Positions 19,767 to 29,762 of a stretch of DNA of 64,000 nt are shown here, piece after piece. Origin of the DNA: JAAOII01 sp965207945 (GTDB taxonomy: Bacteria > Pseudomonadota > Gammaproteobacteria > CBDBNL01 > JAAOII01); NCBI GenBank assembly GCA_965207945.1, contig OZ242303.1, positions 1,054,001 to 1,118,000 of the forward strand, in the 5' to 3' direction. Made by a program: the position numbers and the translations under genes. The notes under the pieces are model-generated. The model was not told where the DNA came from and made no database searches. It saw only the letters and a list, made by a program, of their open reading frames with translations. Position 1 is the first letter of the stretch. The number at the start of each line of letters is the position of its first letter.

Positions 19767-22649
19767 TTATTTATATTCTTCCAGTGGCGGACAAACACAC
19801 ATAAGATTGCGGTCGCCATAAGGATTATCCACGCGATTAACTGCAGGAAAATACTTATCCTCTTGCAAATACGGCAAAGGATAAAACGCTTGTTGTTTAG
19901 AATAAGGATGTTGCCAATCCCCATATAAATCTGTCAGAGTATGAGGGGCATTAACCAGAGGGTTATCTTCAAGAGGCAACTTGCCCTCTTCTACTGCTGC
20001 AATTTCTTTACGAATACTAATCATAGCATCGCAGAATCTATCCATTTCGTCTTTACTCTCACTCTCAGTGGGTTCAACCATTAGGGTCCCAGCAACTGGA
20101 AATGACATAGTAGGCGCATGAAAACCATAATCTATTAATCTTTTAGCCACATCCTCTTCGCTAATAGCGGAAGATTTTTTAATATCTCGCATATCAAAGA
20201 TACATTCATGAGCATTCCTACCTTCCACTCCTTTGTATAACACTGGATAATGTTCTTCTAAACGCGCTGCTATATAGTTAGCATTTAAAATAGAGATTTT
20301 AGTCGCAAGTGTAAGTCCTTCTCCGCCCATCATTTTTATATATGCCCAGGATATAGGAAGTATACTCGCGCTACCATAAGGCGCTGCAGATACCGAATTA
20401 TCAGATTTTCCTTGTGTATGGTGACCTGGTAAAAACTCAACAAGATGTTTCGCCACTCCAATCGGTCCCATGCCAGGCCCCCCTCCTCCATGGGGTATGC
20501 AAAATGTTTTGTGTAGATTAATATGACAAACGTCTGCGCCTATGTCATGAGGTCTGGCTACTCCGACCATCGCATTAAGATTAGCTCCATCCATATAAAC
20601 TTGTCCGCCTTCTTTATGAATAATGGCGCAAATATCCATAATTGAAGATTCAAAAACTCCATGAGTGGACGGATAGGTTATCATTAGCGCCGCAATTTTT
20701 CCTTGATTTTCAGCAATTTTTTGCTTAAGCTCAGCAACATCCACATTGCCCTTATCGTCACAACTTATCACCTTAACCTGCATGCCAGCCATCACAGCGC
20801 TTGCTGGATTAGTGCCATGCGAGGACGCTGGTATAAGGCAGATATTTCTTTGCTCATCTTTACGACTAATATGATAAGAGCGGATAGCTAAAAGTCCAGC
20901 GTATTCTCCTTGAGCGCCCGAGTTTGGCTGAAAACTAATTGCAGCAAAACCGGTTATAGCCATCAGCATATCCTCTAACTCTTTAATAAATTTTATATAT
21001 CCTTTGGTTTGGCTGGCAGGAGCATAAGGATGAATACCGTTAACCGATTTCCAACTTATCGGCATCATCTCAGTTGCGGCATTAAGTTTCATAGTGCAGG
21101 AACCTAAAGCAATCATTGAGCGATCCAATCCTATATCTTTTTGTTGCAATGTTCTAAGATAACGCATCATCTTAGTTTCTGTTTGATGGCTGCTAAAAGC
21201 TGGATTACTAAGCACTTCATCATTACGTAGGTGCTTGCTAGCAAAGCTATAATCATTTTGAAGTTTTTTATCAAGCGCATACATCAGCTCTTCGCTGCTT
21301 TTCTCGTCGTTTGTGCCCCCGCAGCCAAATACTTCTAATATATTAGCTACATCCTTAATTTCTATTGTTTCATCAAAACTCATTGAAATCAAGTTATCAT
21401 TAATTTTGCGTAGGTTATAGCCACTATCTTCAGCTTGTTGTATCAAAGTAGCTGCTTTATCCGTATCAATAACAATGGTATCAAAAAATTCTTTTGTAAC
21501 AATCTTATATCCTTTTTCTGCCAGTGCCGAAGCACAGATATAAGCCAAACGATGAACGCGGCGAGCGATTGTGCGCAGTCCTTTATAACCATGATAGGCA
21601 GCAAACAAAAATGCGATGTTCGCCAATAGTACCTGGGCGGTGCATATATTACTAGTTGCTTTATCTCGCCTGATATGCTGCTCACGGGTTTGTAGCGCCA
21701 TGCGTAGCGCTTTCTTACCCTTGGTATCCACAGAAACTCCAATCAAACGTCCTGGAATATTTCTTTGAAATTGTTGTTTAACTGCAAAAAATGCAGCATG
21801 AGGACCGCCGAATCCTAAGGGAACTCCAAACCTTTGACTATTACCAAACACTATATCAGCCCCTAAAGAACCAGGAGATTTCAGTAATATCAAAGCTAAT
21901 AAATCAGTTGCCATGCACACAAGTGAATTATTATCATGCGCAATATTAATGATGTTTTCCAAATCATTTATAGCGCCATTGTCAGCAGGGTACTGCATCA
22001 GGAGTCCAAAATAATTTTCAGGTTGCTTCAGATATTCATCCATCTTGCCACAAACTAACTCAATACCATGCAATGAATTTGCCCGAGTAGTTAAAAGGTC
22101 AATGGTTTGTGGAAAGCAATTCTCATCCACAAAAAATCTATCTGCTTTGTTGCGAGCTACTCTACGTGCTAAAGTCATTGCCTCGGCTGCTGCGGTTGCC
22201 TCATCCAACAAAGAAGCATTAGCACAATCCATGCCTGTTAGGTCAACAATCATTTGCTGAAAATTAAGCAATAATTCCAGACGGCCTTGAGATATTTCTG
22301 CTTGATAAGGCGTATAGGCAGTATACCAACCGGGATTTTCCAACACACAACGTTGGATTACTGACGGAGTATAGCAATCATAATATCCCGTCCCCTGCAT
22401 GCTCTTAACCACTTTATTCTGCGACATTAATTGTTGTAGATATTCCAAAGTGTTATGCTCGCTATACGCTTGTTCTATTGCCAGCGGCTCTTTGAGTAAG
22501 ATATTAGCGGGGACTGTCTCTTTTATCAACTGGTTTAAATCCTTTACCCCCAACTCTAATAACATGTCCTTCACCTGCGCATCATCCGCACCTAAATGAC
22601 GCCTAATAAAATCGTCTTGTTGTAGCAGTTCTTGTAATGATTGCGTCAT
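19767..22649 (-). CDS. gcvP: Glycine dehydrogenase (decarboxylating), P protein
   Basis: The 960-residue single-chain PLP enzyme decarboxylates glycine and passes the aminomethyl group to the lipoyl arm of GcvH. The N-terminal RHLGADDAQ, the glycine-rich GGGGPGMGPIG loop and the PLP lysine in CHINLHKTFCIPHG (about residue 714) are all present, and length matches the single-subunit form. It is the last gene of gcvT-gcvH-gcvP, 40 bases after gcvH. The pathway supplies methylene-THF, NADH, CO2 and ammonium in the cytoplasm. No frameshift or missing residue was seen. Confidence 0.97.
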   Translation of the reverse strand: MTQSLQELLQQDDFIRRHLGADDAQVKDMLLELGVKDLNQLIKETVPANILLKEPLAIEQAYSEHNTLEYLQQLMSQNKVVKSMQGTGYYDCYTPSVIQRCVLENPGWYTAYTPYQAEISQGRLELLLNFQQMIVDLTGMDCANASLLDEATAAAEAMTLARRVARNKADRFFVDENCFPQTIDLLTTRANSLHGIELVCGKMDEYLKQPENYFGLLMQYPADNGAINDLENIINIAHDNNSLVCMATDLLALILLKSPGSLGADIVFGNSQRFGVPLGFGGPHAAFFAVKQQFQRNIPGRLIGVSVDTKGKKALRMALQTREQHIRRDKATSNICTAQVLLANIAFLFAAYHGYKGLRTIARRVHRLAYICASALAEKGYKIVTKEFFDTIVIDTDKAATLIQQAEDSGYNLRKINDNLISMSFDETIEIKDVANILEVFGCGGTNDEKSSEELMYALDKKLQNDYSFASKHLRNDEVLSNPAFSSHQTETKMMRYLRTLQQKDIGLDRSMIALGSCTMKLNAATEMMPISWKSVNGIHPYAPASQTKGYIKFIKELEDMLMAITGFAAISFQPNSGAQGEYAGLLAIRSYHISRKDEQRNICLIPASSHGTNPASAVMAGMQVKVISCDDKGNVDVAELKQKIAENQGKIAALMITYPSTHGVFESSIMDICAIIHKEGGQVYMDGANLNAMVGVARPHDIGADVCHINLHKTFCIPHGGGGPGMGPIGVAKHLVEFLPGHHTQGKSDNSVSAAPYGSASILPISWAYIKMMGGEGLTLATKISILNANYIAARLEEHYPVLYKGVEGRNAHECIFDMRDIKKSSAISEEDVAKRLIDYGFHAPTMSFPVAGTLMVEPTESESKDEMDRFCDAMISIRKEIAAVEEGKLPLEDNPLVNAPHTLTDLYGDWQHPYSKQQAFYPLPYLQEDKYFPAVNRVDNPYGDRNLMCVCPPLEEYK

Positions 22650-22689
22650 TTTTTATCTACCTGACTTGATGGTGCTGAGATAGCCATAA

Positions 22690-23076
22690 TTACTCACCAG
22701 TTAACGTCTTATATTCCTCCTCTGATAGGAAACCATTTGGATTATCTTCTATTACTTTTATTCTAAATAACCAACCATCTTCAAGAGGCGAGTTGTTAAC
22801 CAAAGCGGGATTCTCATTAAGCGTCTCGTTAACTTCAACGATTTCTCCTTTTACTGGGGCATATATATCTGAAGCTGCTTTTACTGATTCAATTACTGCT
22901 ACTGTGTCGCCAGGTTCATATTGAGTCCCAACTTCAGGTAGCCCAACATAAACAATTTCTCCTAACTGTTCTTGAGCGTGTTCAGTAATGCCAATAGTAA
23001 TATTGGAATTATCATTATCTTCCGCAATCCACTCATGGCTTTCGGTATATTTAAGTTTTTCAGTTGTGTTTGACAT
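22690..23076 (-). CDS. gcvH: Glycine cleavage system H protein
   Basis: The 128-residue lipoyl carrier protein shuttles the aminomethyl intermediate between GcvP, GcvT and lipoamide dehydrogenase. The lipoylation site is Lys66 in the motif VIESVKAASDIYAP. The N-terminal YTESHEWI and C-terminal LTGE-type end match the family. It lies 15 bases downstream of gcvT and 40 bases upstream of gcvP, in one operon. Confidence 0.97.
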   Translation of the reverse strand: MSNTTEKLKYTESHEWIAEDNDNSNITIGITEHAQEQLGEIVYVGLPEVGTQYEPGDTVAVIESVKAASDIYAPVKGEIVEVNETLNENPALVNNSPLEDGWLFRIKVIEDNPNGFLSEEEYKTLTGE

Positions 23077-23091
23077 AGTTAAGTTAATAAG

Positions 23092-24186
23092 TTATCTGTT
23101 TATCTTTTCATTTGGCTTGCCATTCTTCACAAACGGAGGTCTGACAACACCTACCTTAATTCTTTCCCCTCTAATTTCAACATTACAATCAGTGCTTGAA
23201 CTTGCTGCAGGAACTCTCGCCAAAGCAATTGAGTATCCCAGGGTGGGCGAGAAACTACCGCTAGTTATTGTTCCTTCACCTACATCTGTTATAACCGTAT
23301 TGCCCGCGCGGATAACCCCTGGCTTAATCATATATAGGCCTATAATTTTTTCTTTAATTCCGTCAGTTTTTTCTTGAATTAATGCTTCTTTTCCAATGAA
23401 ATCTCTTGCATCATCAATATTGTTATCCCAGTGAATTGTCCAGGATAAAGCCGAACTTAACGGGCTATGCTTCTCGTCTAAATCCATGCCATATAAAGAA
23501 AGTCCCGCCTCTAAACGCAGGGTGTCGCGACAGCCAAGTCCAGCAGGGGCAAACCCACCATGCAGCAAAGCATCCCAGTGCTGTACTGCTTTGTTCTGAG
23601 AAACGACAATTTCATAACCGTCTTCCCCTGTATATCCAGTTCTAGCAATGAATACATCATCAACAACAGTAAAGTGAAATCTTTCTAATTCTGCTGCAGC
23701 CATATACTGGGGAAATATAGCGGAGAATTTATCTCTGGCATTAGGTCCTTGTAAAGCAAGGATACACATATCTTGATGCTCGGTAATACTAACTGATTTT
23801 GATGCAATATTTTGCTTCATCCAAGCAATATCATTAGCTGCTGTCCCCGCATTAATGACCAATCTATAATCATTATCACCAACCATATATACAATCAAAT
23901 CATCAATAATCCCACCTGATTCATTCAACATACAACTATATAGTCCCTTGCCAGCACATAAAGTTGCCACATCGCCACATATAATCAGACGCAGAAAACT
24001 CGTCGCATCCTCTCCCTGAATACTCAGGTATCTCATGTGGGACACATCGAATATTCCTGCATCATTACGCACACTTTTATGCTCATTTATTTGTGAACCA
24101 TAATGAAGGGGCATATCCCAACCAGCAAAGTCCACTATCTTTGCACCCTGTTCTATGTGCTTATCATATAAAAAAGTTCTTTTCAT
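23092..24186 (-). CDS. gcvT: Aminomethyltransferase, glycine cleavage T protein
   Basis: The 364-residue enzyme transfers the methylene group from aminomethylated GcvH to tetrahydrofolate and releases ammonia. Family marks are VDFAGWDMPLHYGSQ near the N-terminus, DVSHMRY, the folate-binding segment RTGYTGEDGYEI and GLGCRDTLRLEAGL. It is first in the operon. The 136 bases upstream hold a TATAAT near the ATG, but I could not find the paired aptamer pattern of a glycine riboswitch. Confidence 0.96.
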   Translation of the reverse strand: MKRTFLYDKHIEQGAKIVDFAGWDMPLHYGSQINEHKSVRNDAGIFDVSHMRYLSIQGEDATSFLRLIICGDVATLCAGKGLYSCMLNESGGIIDDLIVYMVGDNDYRLVINAGTAANDIAWMKQNIASKSVSITEHQDMCILALQGPNARDKFSAIFPQYMAAAELERFHFTVVDDVFIARTGYTGEDGYEIVVSQNKAVQHWDALLHGGFAPAGLGCRDTLRLEAGLSLYGMDLDEKHSPLSSALSWTIHWDNNIDDARDFIGKEALIQEKTDGIKEKIIGLYMIKPGVIRAGNTVITDVGEGTITSGSFSPTLGYSIALARVPAASSSTDCNVEIRGERIKVGVVRPPFVKNGKPNEKINR

Positions 24187-24322
24187 ACCAGTTTATCTAT
24201 TATACTTACGTTAATATCTTTAATATAGCCCTCTTAGTAAAGACGAAGGAATTTGCTATATTATACTATAAGTGCAAATAAAAACAACCGTATTTATCTA
24301 CCCTAGTAAGAATGCACAAACA

Positions 24323-25699
24323 TTAACTCTGAACCAATCGTTCAACTGCCGCTATGCTTGTCTTATCAACTACAAAAAACACCAAATGGTCTTCTGCCTC
24401 AACCACTAAATGGCGATGCGCCATCATCACTTTATCTCCTCGCGCCAATGCCCCGATTCCAACTCCATAAGGAAGAGCGATATCTTCAAGACGTTTACCA
24501 ATTATTTTGGATGAACTGCTGTCGCCATGAGCAATTGCTTCCATTGCTTCAGCTGCGCCATGGCGCAATGAATGCACCCTAACCACATCACCGCGCCGCA
24601 CATAAGATAATAAACGACTAACCGTTATCTGTTGTGGTTCAATTATTTTGTCAATAACCACTTCTTGTCCCATTTCCCCAGTTGAGAAGAGTGTTCCATA
24701 ATCGGGGTTATTCACTAAAGCTATGGTTTTTTTTGCTCCACAACTTTTTGCCAACAAACATGACATTATGTTGGTTTCATCGTTATTGGTGATGGCGCAA
24801 AATATATGACAACTGCCAATATTTTCTTCCACTAATAAGCTCCTATCGGTGCATGAACCATTAAGTATAACTGTGTTTGAGAGCCCCGATGATAATTGAT
24901 CACACTTGTCTCTATCATGTTCAATTATCTTAACCCTATGTTTTTTTTGTAGTGCCCTAGCCAGCTTTGTCCCTATATTGCCACCTCCAGCAATTATTAC
25001 ATGGCGATTATCCTTTTCCACTCTGCGTAGTTCACTCATTACTTTGCCTATGTTTTGTGATTCGGTCAAAAAGAAGACCTCATCTCCTGGCTCAATTGTG
25101 GTATCACCTTCTGGCATTATCGCTGTCTTATCACGATAGATAGCCGCAACTCGGCTGTCTATATTTGGAATATGCTCGCGCAAAGAACTGACTTTCTGAT
25201 GCACCAAAGGTCCTCCCAGATGGGCTTGTATTCCAACTAATTTTATTTTGCCAGCAGCAAAGTCCATAACTTCTAGGGCACTTGGATACAGCACCGCAGA
25301 ATGAATATATTCGGTAAGTAGGTTTTCTGGGTTTATTAGAACATTCACTGAAATCTTATCGTCAGTGAACAGTTCTGGATTCTCTGAGTAATCCAATTCA
25401 CGAATACGCGCTATTCGTGTTGGGGTTTTAAAAAGATTGTAGGCAACTTGACAAGCAATCATATTTACTTCATCACTGCTGGTAGTTGCTATTAGCAAGT
25501 CCGCATCTTCGCAACCTGCTTCTATCAATACGCTGGGTAAAGAAGCATGCCCTTCCAAAGTGCGAATATCATGTTTCTCCTGTAAAGAACGTAGTTTACT
25601 ATGGTCCTTATCTATTACAGTTATATCAACGCCTTCTTTGACTAACAAAGACGACACACTTGAGCCGACCTGTCCTGCGCCTAATACTATTATTTTCAT
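24323..25699 (-). CDS. trkA: Trk system potassium uptake regulator TrkA
   Basis: The 458-residue peripheral membrane protein gates the TrkH/TrkG potassium channel by binding nucleotides. Two RCK modules are visible. The first starts with the Rossmann motif VLGAGQVGSSV at residue 5, and the second with IAGGGNIGTKL near residue 235. Each is followed by a TrkA-C domain (LREHIPNIDSRVAAIYR; LEDIALPYGVGIGALARG). The start overlaps the uvrC stop by four bases, suggesting translational coupling. No trkH is in the window, and the neighbourhood differs from the fmt-rsmB-trkA arrangement of many gammaproteobacteria. Confidence 0.95.
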   Translation of the reverse strand: MKIIVLGAGQVGSSVSSLLVKEGVDITVIDKDHSKLRSLQEKHDIRTLEGHASLPSVLIEAGCEDADLLIATTSSDEVNMIACQVAYNLFKTPTRIARIRELDYSENPELFTDDKISVNVLINPENLLTEYIHSAVLYPSALEVMDFAAGKIKLVGIQAHLGGPLVHQKVSSLREHIPNIDSRVAAIYRDKTAIMPEGDTTIEPGDEVFFLTESQNIGKVMSELRRVEKDNRHVIIAGGGNIGTKLARALQKKHRVKIIEHDRDKCDQLSSGLSNTVILNGSCTDRSLLVEENIGSCHIFCAITNNDETNIMSCLLAKSCGAKKTIALVNNPDYGTLFSTGEMGQEVVIDKIIEPQQITVSRLLSYVRRGDVVRVHSLRHGAAEAMEAIAHGDSSSSKIIGKRLEDIALPYGVGIGALARGDKVMMAHRHLVVEAEDHLVFFVVDKTSIAAVERLVQS

Positions 25700-27669
25700 T
25701 TCTGTAGTTGCTCAAATACATTTGCGGCAATACTTTTACCAAACCCTGGCACCTTGGCAAGGTCTTCAATACTCGCATTTTTAACTGGCGCTATGCCGCC
25801 AAAATATTTGATTAATGCTCGTTTACGCACTTCCCCCAACCCTTTAATCGCATCAAGCCCTGTTGCCATTGCTGCCTTATTTCTTTTGCGTCTGTGTCCC
25901 GCCAAAGCAAAACGATGTGCTTCATCTCGGACTCGCAATAATAATTCCAACGGATTATACCTATTAAGTGAGGATATTTCTATAACTCGTATATCGTGGC
26001 TATTCATAAGCACGCCTTTGTTTTCATTTTCATTTTTATTTTCACTGGCGCCTTGACTTTGATTGTTAGGTGAAGACCAGCTACTTATATGCAGTTTTTC
26101 TTTGCCAAAAGTTCTATTATCATCTTTGGATATGCCAACCAATAAAGCGGATTCCATTATATTCTTCATAGCTCCAGTCAAATTGAGTTCTTGTAGTGCA
26201 GATATAGCGGCATTTAGTTGTCCCTTCCCTCCATCTATGACGATTAATTGAGGTGCGCGACTAGTATTTTCTTTTCTCACAGAATCTATATTATCATATT
26301 TGGCACCAAAAGTAGCATAGCGGCGAGCAACTGCCTGTTTCATTGCCGCGTAGTCATCACCAGGAACTATGCCGCCAATATTAAACCTCCGATATTCCTT
26401 TTTAACTGCCCCCTCTTCGGTAAATACCACACAGGATGCCTGGGCTTCCTTGCCACCGCTATGACTAATATCAAAACACTCTATTCTTTCAAGCCGCTCT
26501 CCTATGCCTAATGCTGTACTTACGTTATCCAGTTCCTCTCTTATGATATTTTTATTATTAACATGACTAATCAATAATGACTTACAGCTTTCTTGCGCCA
26601 TATCCAGCCATCTTTTACGTGTTCCGCGTACTTTATGCTTGATTTTAATCTTCTTTCCATAATGTTCGGTTAAGCCATCAAGCGTCCCCTCTGCAATAGC
26701 ATAAGAGGAGATTATTTCTTCTGGAATCTTACTATCAGGAGTTAGATAATACTGTTCAATGAATGCCTCCAGCAGATTTTGTTCAGTATCAAATGCTGGG
26801 GAGCGAAAGAAAAAATGGCGGCTATCTAATACCTTCCCATTTCTTATAAGCATCAGATAAACACAAGCAACATTGCCATGACTATAAACACCCAATACAT
26901 CTATATTACCAAGTCCGCGGCTTATGTATTGATTCTCTTGAAGATTACGCATTGCTTGCACCTTATCACGCAATTCTGCAGCATATTCAAAAAGAAATTC
27001 ATCGGAAGCTTTCTGCATCTCTGCCGTTAGGTCGTTAATGACCTTACTGTCTTTACCAGACAAAAAATCCTTTACATAGTCAATGTTCTTCATGTAATCC
27101 TCCCTGCTAATAGCATCCACACAAGGAGCGGTACATCTCCCTATTTGGTGTTGCAAGCAGGGACGAGTGCGATTAGCAAAGAAACTATCACTGCAAGAAC
27201 GCACCTTGAAAATCTTTTGTAATTGAGATATGCTGCGATGAACCGCCATAGCGTTTGGATAAGGTCCATAATAATCTCCTTTATTTTTTTTAGTTCCACG
27301 ATGCATTGTTAGTAACGGATAATCCTTGTGAGCAGAGACATATATATAGGGATATGATTTATCATCCCTTAGGATTATATTATAGGGTGGCTTATGCTTT
27401 TTAATAAAATTATATTCCAACAATAGCGCTTCCGTATTACTAGCGGTAATGACCCACTGTAATCTGGTTGCTCGCTCCATGAGGCGAAGTGATTTATTAT
27501 CAAGGCGTTTTGGCTTTAGATAACTGGCAACTCTTTTACGCAGATTACGTGCTTTGCCTACATATAGAATATTCTCTCCAGCGCAAAACATATAGACGCC
27601 AGGTTTGGTTGCAAGATTCTTTGCTACTTCTTCCAATGAAGTACCGATATCTATGCCTTGCAGTTCCAT
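25696..27669 (-). CDS. uvrC: Excinuclease ABC subunit C
   Basis: The 657-residue nuclease subunit makes both incisions in nucleotide excision repair. Order of parts: GIY-YIG domain at the N-terminus (KPGVYMFCAGENILYVGKAR), a Cys-rich region (RTRPCLQHQIGRCTAPC), the UVR motif (about 205-240), the RNase H-like endonuclease region (ECFDISHSGGKEAQASCVVF) and helix-hairpin-helix repeats at the C-terminus. An Asn/Glu/Lys-rich insertion (SENKNENENKG, about 550) interrupts the nuclease half and lengthens the protein over a typical ~610 residues; its DNA is a T/C-rich low-complexity run. It precedes trkA with a 4-base overlap. Confidence 0.95.
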   Translation of the reverse strand: MELQGIDIGTSLEEVAKNLATKPGVYMFCAGENILYVGKARNLRKRVASYLKPKRLDNKSLRLMERATRLQWVITASNTEALLLEYNFIKKHKPPYNIILRDDKSYPYIYVSAHKDYPLLTMHRGTKKNKGDYYGPYPNAMAVHRSISQLQKIFKVRSCSDSFFANRTRPCLQHQIGRCTAPCVDAISREDYMKNIDYVKDFLSGKDSKVINDLTAEMQKASDEFLFEYAAELRDKVQAMRNLQENQYISRGLGNIDVLGVYSHGNVACVYLMLIRNGKVLDSRHFFFRSPAFDTEQNLLEAFIEQYYLTPDSKIPEEIISSYAIAEGTLDGLTEHYGKKIKIKHKVRGTRKRWLDMAQESCKSLLISHVNNKNIIREELDNVSTALGIGERLERIECFDISHSGGKEAQASCVVFTEEGAVKKEYRRFNIGGIVPGDDYAAMKQAVARRYATFGAKYDNIDSVRKENTSRAPQLIVIDGGKGQLNAAISALQELNLTGAMKNIMESALLVGISKDDNRTFGKEKLHISSWSSPNNQSQGASENKNENENKGVLMNSHDIRVIEISSLNRYNPLELLLRVRDEAHRFALAGHRRKRNKAAMATGLDAIKGLGEVRKRALIKYFGGIAPVKNASIEDLAKVPGFGKSIAANVFEQLQK

Positions 27670-27737
27670 ATTAACATTATGCTGCCATTACGATACATTT
27701 CCAAGATACATTCCCAAGATAAATTCCTCGCAAATAT

Positions 27738-28505
27738 TCAATCATTCCCCTGTTTATGCAAATAATCAAGCAATGTACTATTACTGGCATCTGATAACTC
27801 AACAACATCACTAAAACCTAATTCTTGTGCTAACTCACAAAGACGACTACCCGCAACAATAATTTTGGATAGTAATAATTCGGATAGATTGTTACATTCA
27901 ATATTGTTACGCATACTATTAAGAATACTACCGCTAGTAGCCCAGATATAATCAATCTTACCTGCCACTAACCAGTTATTCTTACAATAAGAAATTGGCT
28001 TTGTTGTGTAAAGAAGCAACTTATCAACCCTAGCTCCCCGTTTTGATAACTCCTGTTCAGGCAGCTCTCCCCCACCTTCACCGCACACCACAAGAATTTT
28101 CTTGCCATGCACATCTCCCCACTCAGGCATCTCAAGCATCGATTTTGCGCCTATATCATTACACGGGGAAAACGTTCCTCCCCTAGCCCCATGAGAAGCC
28201 AAATACTTCGCCGTGGCATTTCCTGGAGCAAAACATCGCGGTGCGTCAATTAGTACTTTTTCCAATGGTCTTTCTTTCATGGATTTACCATTCTTGTTAC
28301 TTAGCAACTGAGTTAATCTCTCTGCAGCATTAATGCTGATACACACCAAATAATCATAATTGCTAATTTCGGGAGCAACGACATCCTCTATATGTTCTAT
28401 TTTGATTAATGGCAAACTAATAGTTTTATATCCTCTATTTTGCAGGGTAGTAATAAGTTGCTCACAAGAATCAGAGGAAGGCCTTGTCACCAAAACTGTT
28501 GTCAC
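27738..28505 (-). CDS. hemD: Uroporphyrinogen-III synthase
   Basis: The 255-residue enzyme closes and rearranges hydroxymethylbilane into uroporphyrinogen III. Sequence conservation in this family is weak; support comes from the N-terminal VLVTRPSSDS, the YDYLVCISINAAERL segment, the central GKKILVVCGEGGGELPEQEL motif and the position 27 bases after hemC. The start is GTG. Glycine cleavage, hemC and hemD are near one another, but their gene products act in separate pathways. Confidence 0.85.
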   Translation of the reverse strand: MTTVLVTRPSSDSCEQLITTLQNRGYKTISLPLIKIEHIEDVVAPEISNYDYLVCISINAAERLTQLLSNKNGKSMKERPLEKVLIDAPRCFAPGNATAKYLASHGARGGTFSPCNDIGAKSMLEMPEWGDVHGKKILVVCGEGGGELPEQELSKRGARVDKLLLYTTKPISYCKNNWLVAGKIDYIWATSGSILNSMRNNIECNNLSELLLSKIIVAGSRLCELAQELGFSDVVELSDASNSTLLDYLHKQGND

Positions 28506-28532
28506 ACTTTATGCTTATTGCAAAAATTGACA

Positions 28533-29456
28533 TTAAACATTTTTATTATTCGCAAGCATTTTATCCGCCCCTTGTTTGATAAGGTCATCGGCGGCCTTCT
28601 TGCCGCACAACTCAGCAAACTCCAAACTCCACTTATCTGCTGGAATATTCATAGATACTTTGGTTTGAATAACTTCTCCGTTATTAATATCTCCTGCCAT
28701 TGCATAAATACGCATAGTATTATTTTCAAAAAAAGCATACGCACCGACAGGAGAATCACAATCTGCCCCCAAACAACGACAAAAATGCCGTTCAGCAGAA
28801 ACACACAAAAATGTCTCATTATGATTGAGGGATGAAACTAAATTACTTAATTCATTTTCACAAGTCAAGTGTTGAATGGCAAGAGCTCCTTGACCTGCTG
28901 ATGGAACCATCTGTAGCGGACTAAAATAATAGGATATAAGATGTTTCTTATTCAACCTTTCAAGTCCTGCAGCTGCAAGAATAATCCCATCAAAATCTTT
29001 ATGCAGCGACTCAATTCTTGTGCCAATATTTCCCTGCAATTCAACAACCTGCAAATCCGACTGATATTTGAGTATCTGCAAACGTCTGCGCGGACTTGAC
29101 GTTCCTATTTTTATTCCTGGTGGAATTTTTTCAAAACCTATTTTCTGTTTATGCTTATCAGCTAATATTAATACATCCAATGGACTTTTGCGCTCACAAT
29201 AGGCAGATATACTTAGCTTATCGCGGGGTTGCGCCACAACATCTTTTGCCGAATGAACGGCTATGTGAGCTTCTTTTGCTAACAATGCTTCCTCGCACTT
29301 TTTGATAAAAGAATCCTTATGAGTTCTTGCTAGGTTATCTACTTGCAATAATTCATATTGGCTAATACGACCTTTACTTTTAAGCTGTTTTCCTACCCAA
29401 TTAGCTTGATACAAAGCTAACTCACTATTACGGGTCGCTATAATAATTTTTTTCAT
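28533..29456 (-). CDS. hemC: Hydroxymethylbilane synthase (porphobilinogen deaminase)
   Basis: The 307-residue enzyme condenses four porphobilinogens. The N-terminal IIIATRNSELALYQANWV, the HSAKDVVAQPRD segment, KIGTSSPRRRLQIL and AAAGLERL are all family marks. The dipyrromethane-cofactor cysteine is in LGADCDSPVGA (about residue 233). The start overlaps the ferredoxin stop by four bases; hemD follows. Confidence 0.96.
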   Translation of the reverse strand: MKKIIIATRNSELALYQANWVGKQLKSKGRISQYELLQVDNLARTHKDSFIKKCEEALLAKEAHIAVHSAKDVVAQPRDKLSISAYCERKSPLDVLILADKHKQKIGFEKIPPGIKIGTSSPRRRLQILKYQSDLQVVELQGNIGTRIESLHKDFDGIILAAAGLERLNKKHLISYYFSPLQMVPSAGQGALAIQHLTCENELSNLVSSLNHNETFLCVSAERHFCRCLGADCDSPVGAYAFFENNTMRIYAMAGDINNGEVIQTKVSMNIPADKWSLEFAELCGKKAADDLIKQGADKMLANNKNV

Positions 29457-29734
29457 TTACTTTCCTTACCCACATTATTTTTTTCACTTGCCTCTTGCAG
29501 AATTCTTGATTTTTCCAGTAGTTCTTCATTACTTTCCTGATGATTTTCATCCCATGGAATACACTCCACCGGACACACTACTTGACATTGCGGCTTATCA
29601 AAATGTCCCACACACTCGGTGCATAAATCGGGGTTAATCTCATAAATGAGTTCTCCCTCATAAATCGCTTCATTTGGACATGCTGGCGCGCACACATCGC
29701 AATTAATACAGGTATCGGTAATTTTCAGCGCCAT
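29453..29734 (-). CDS. YfhL-type 2[4Fe-4S] ferredoxin
   Basis: The 93-residue protein has two cluster motifs, CINCDVCAPACP near residue 11 and CTECVGHFDKPQCQVVCP near 38. The eight-residue spacer within the second motif and the C-terminal extension are typical of YfhL/Allochromatium-type dicluster ferredoxins with very low potential. The C-terminal ~25 residues are Glu/Ser/Lys-rich. It lies between uvrB and hemC and overlaps hemC by four bases, so it is probably co-expressed with the haem genes. Its electron partner is unknown. Confidence 0.9.
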   Translation of the reverse strand: MALKITDTCINCDVCAPACPNEAIYEGELIYEINPDLCTECVGHFDKPQCQVVCPVECIPWDENHQESNEELLEKSRILQEASEKNNVGKESK

Positions 29735-29762
29735 TTTATTTATCAGTCATTAATCTATATAT

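Noticed and set aside
24187..24322. Possible glycine riboswitch before gcvT
   Set aside because: The 136 bases are AT-rich and I could not find the conserved aptamer core or two stacked aptamers; there is also hardly room for a tandem glycine riboswitch.
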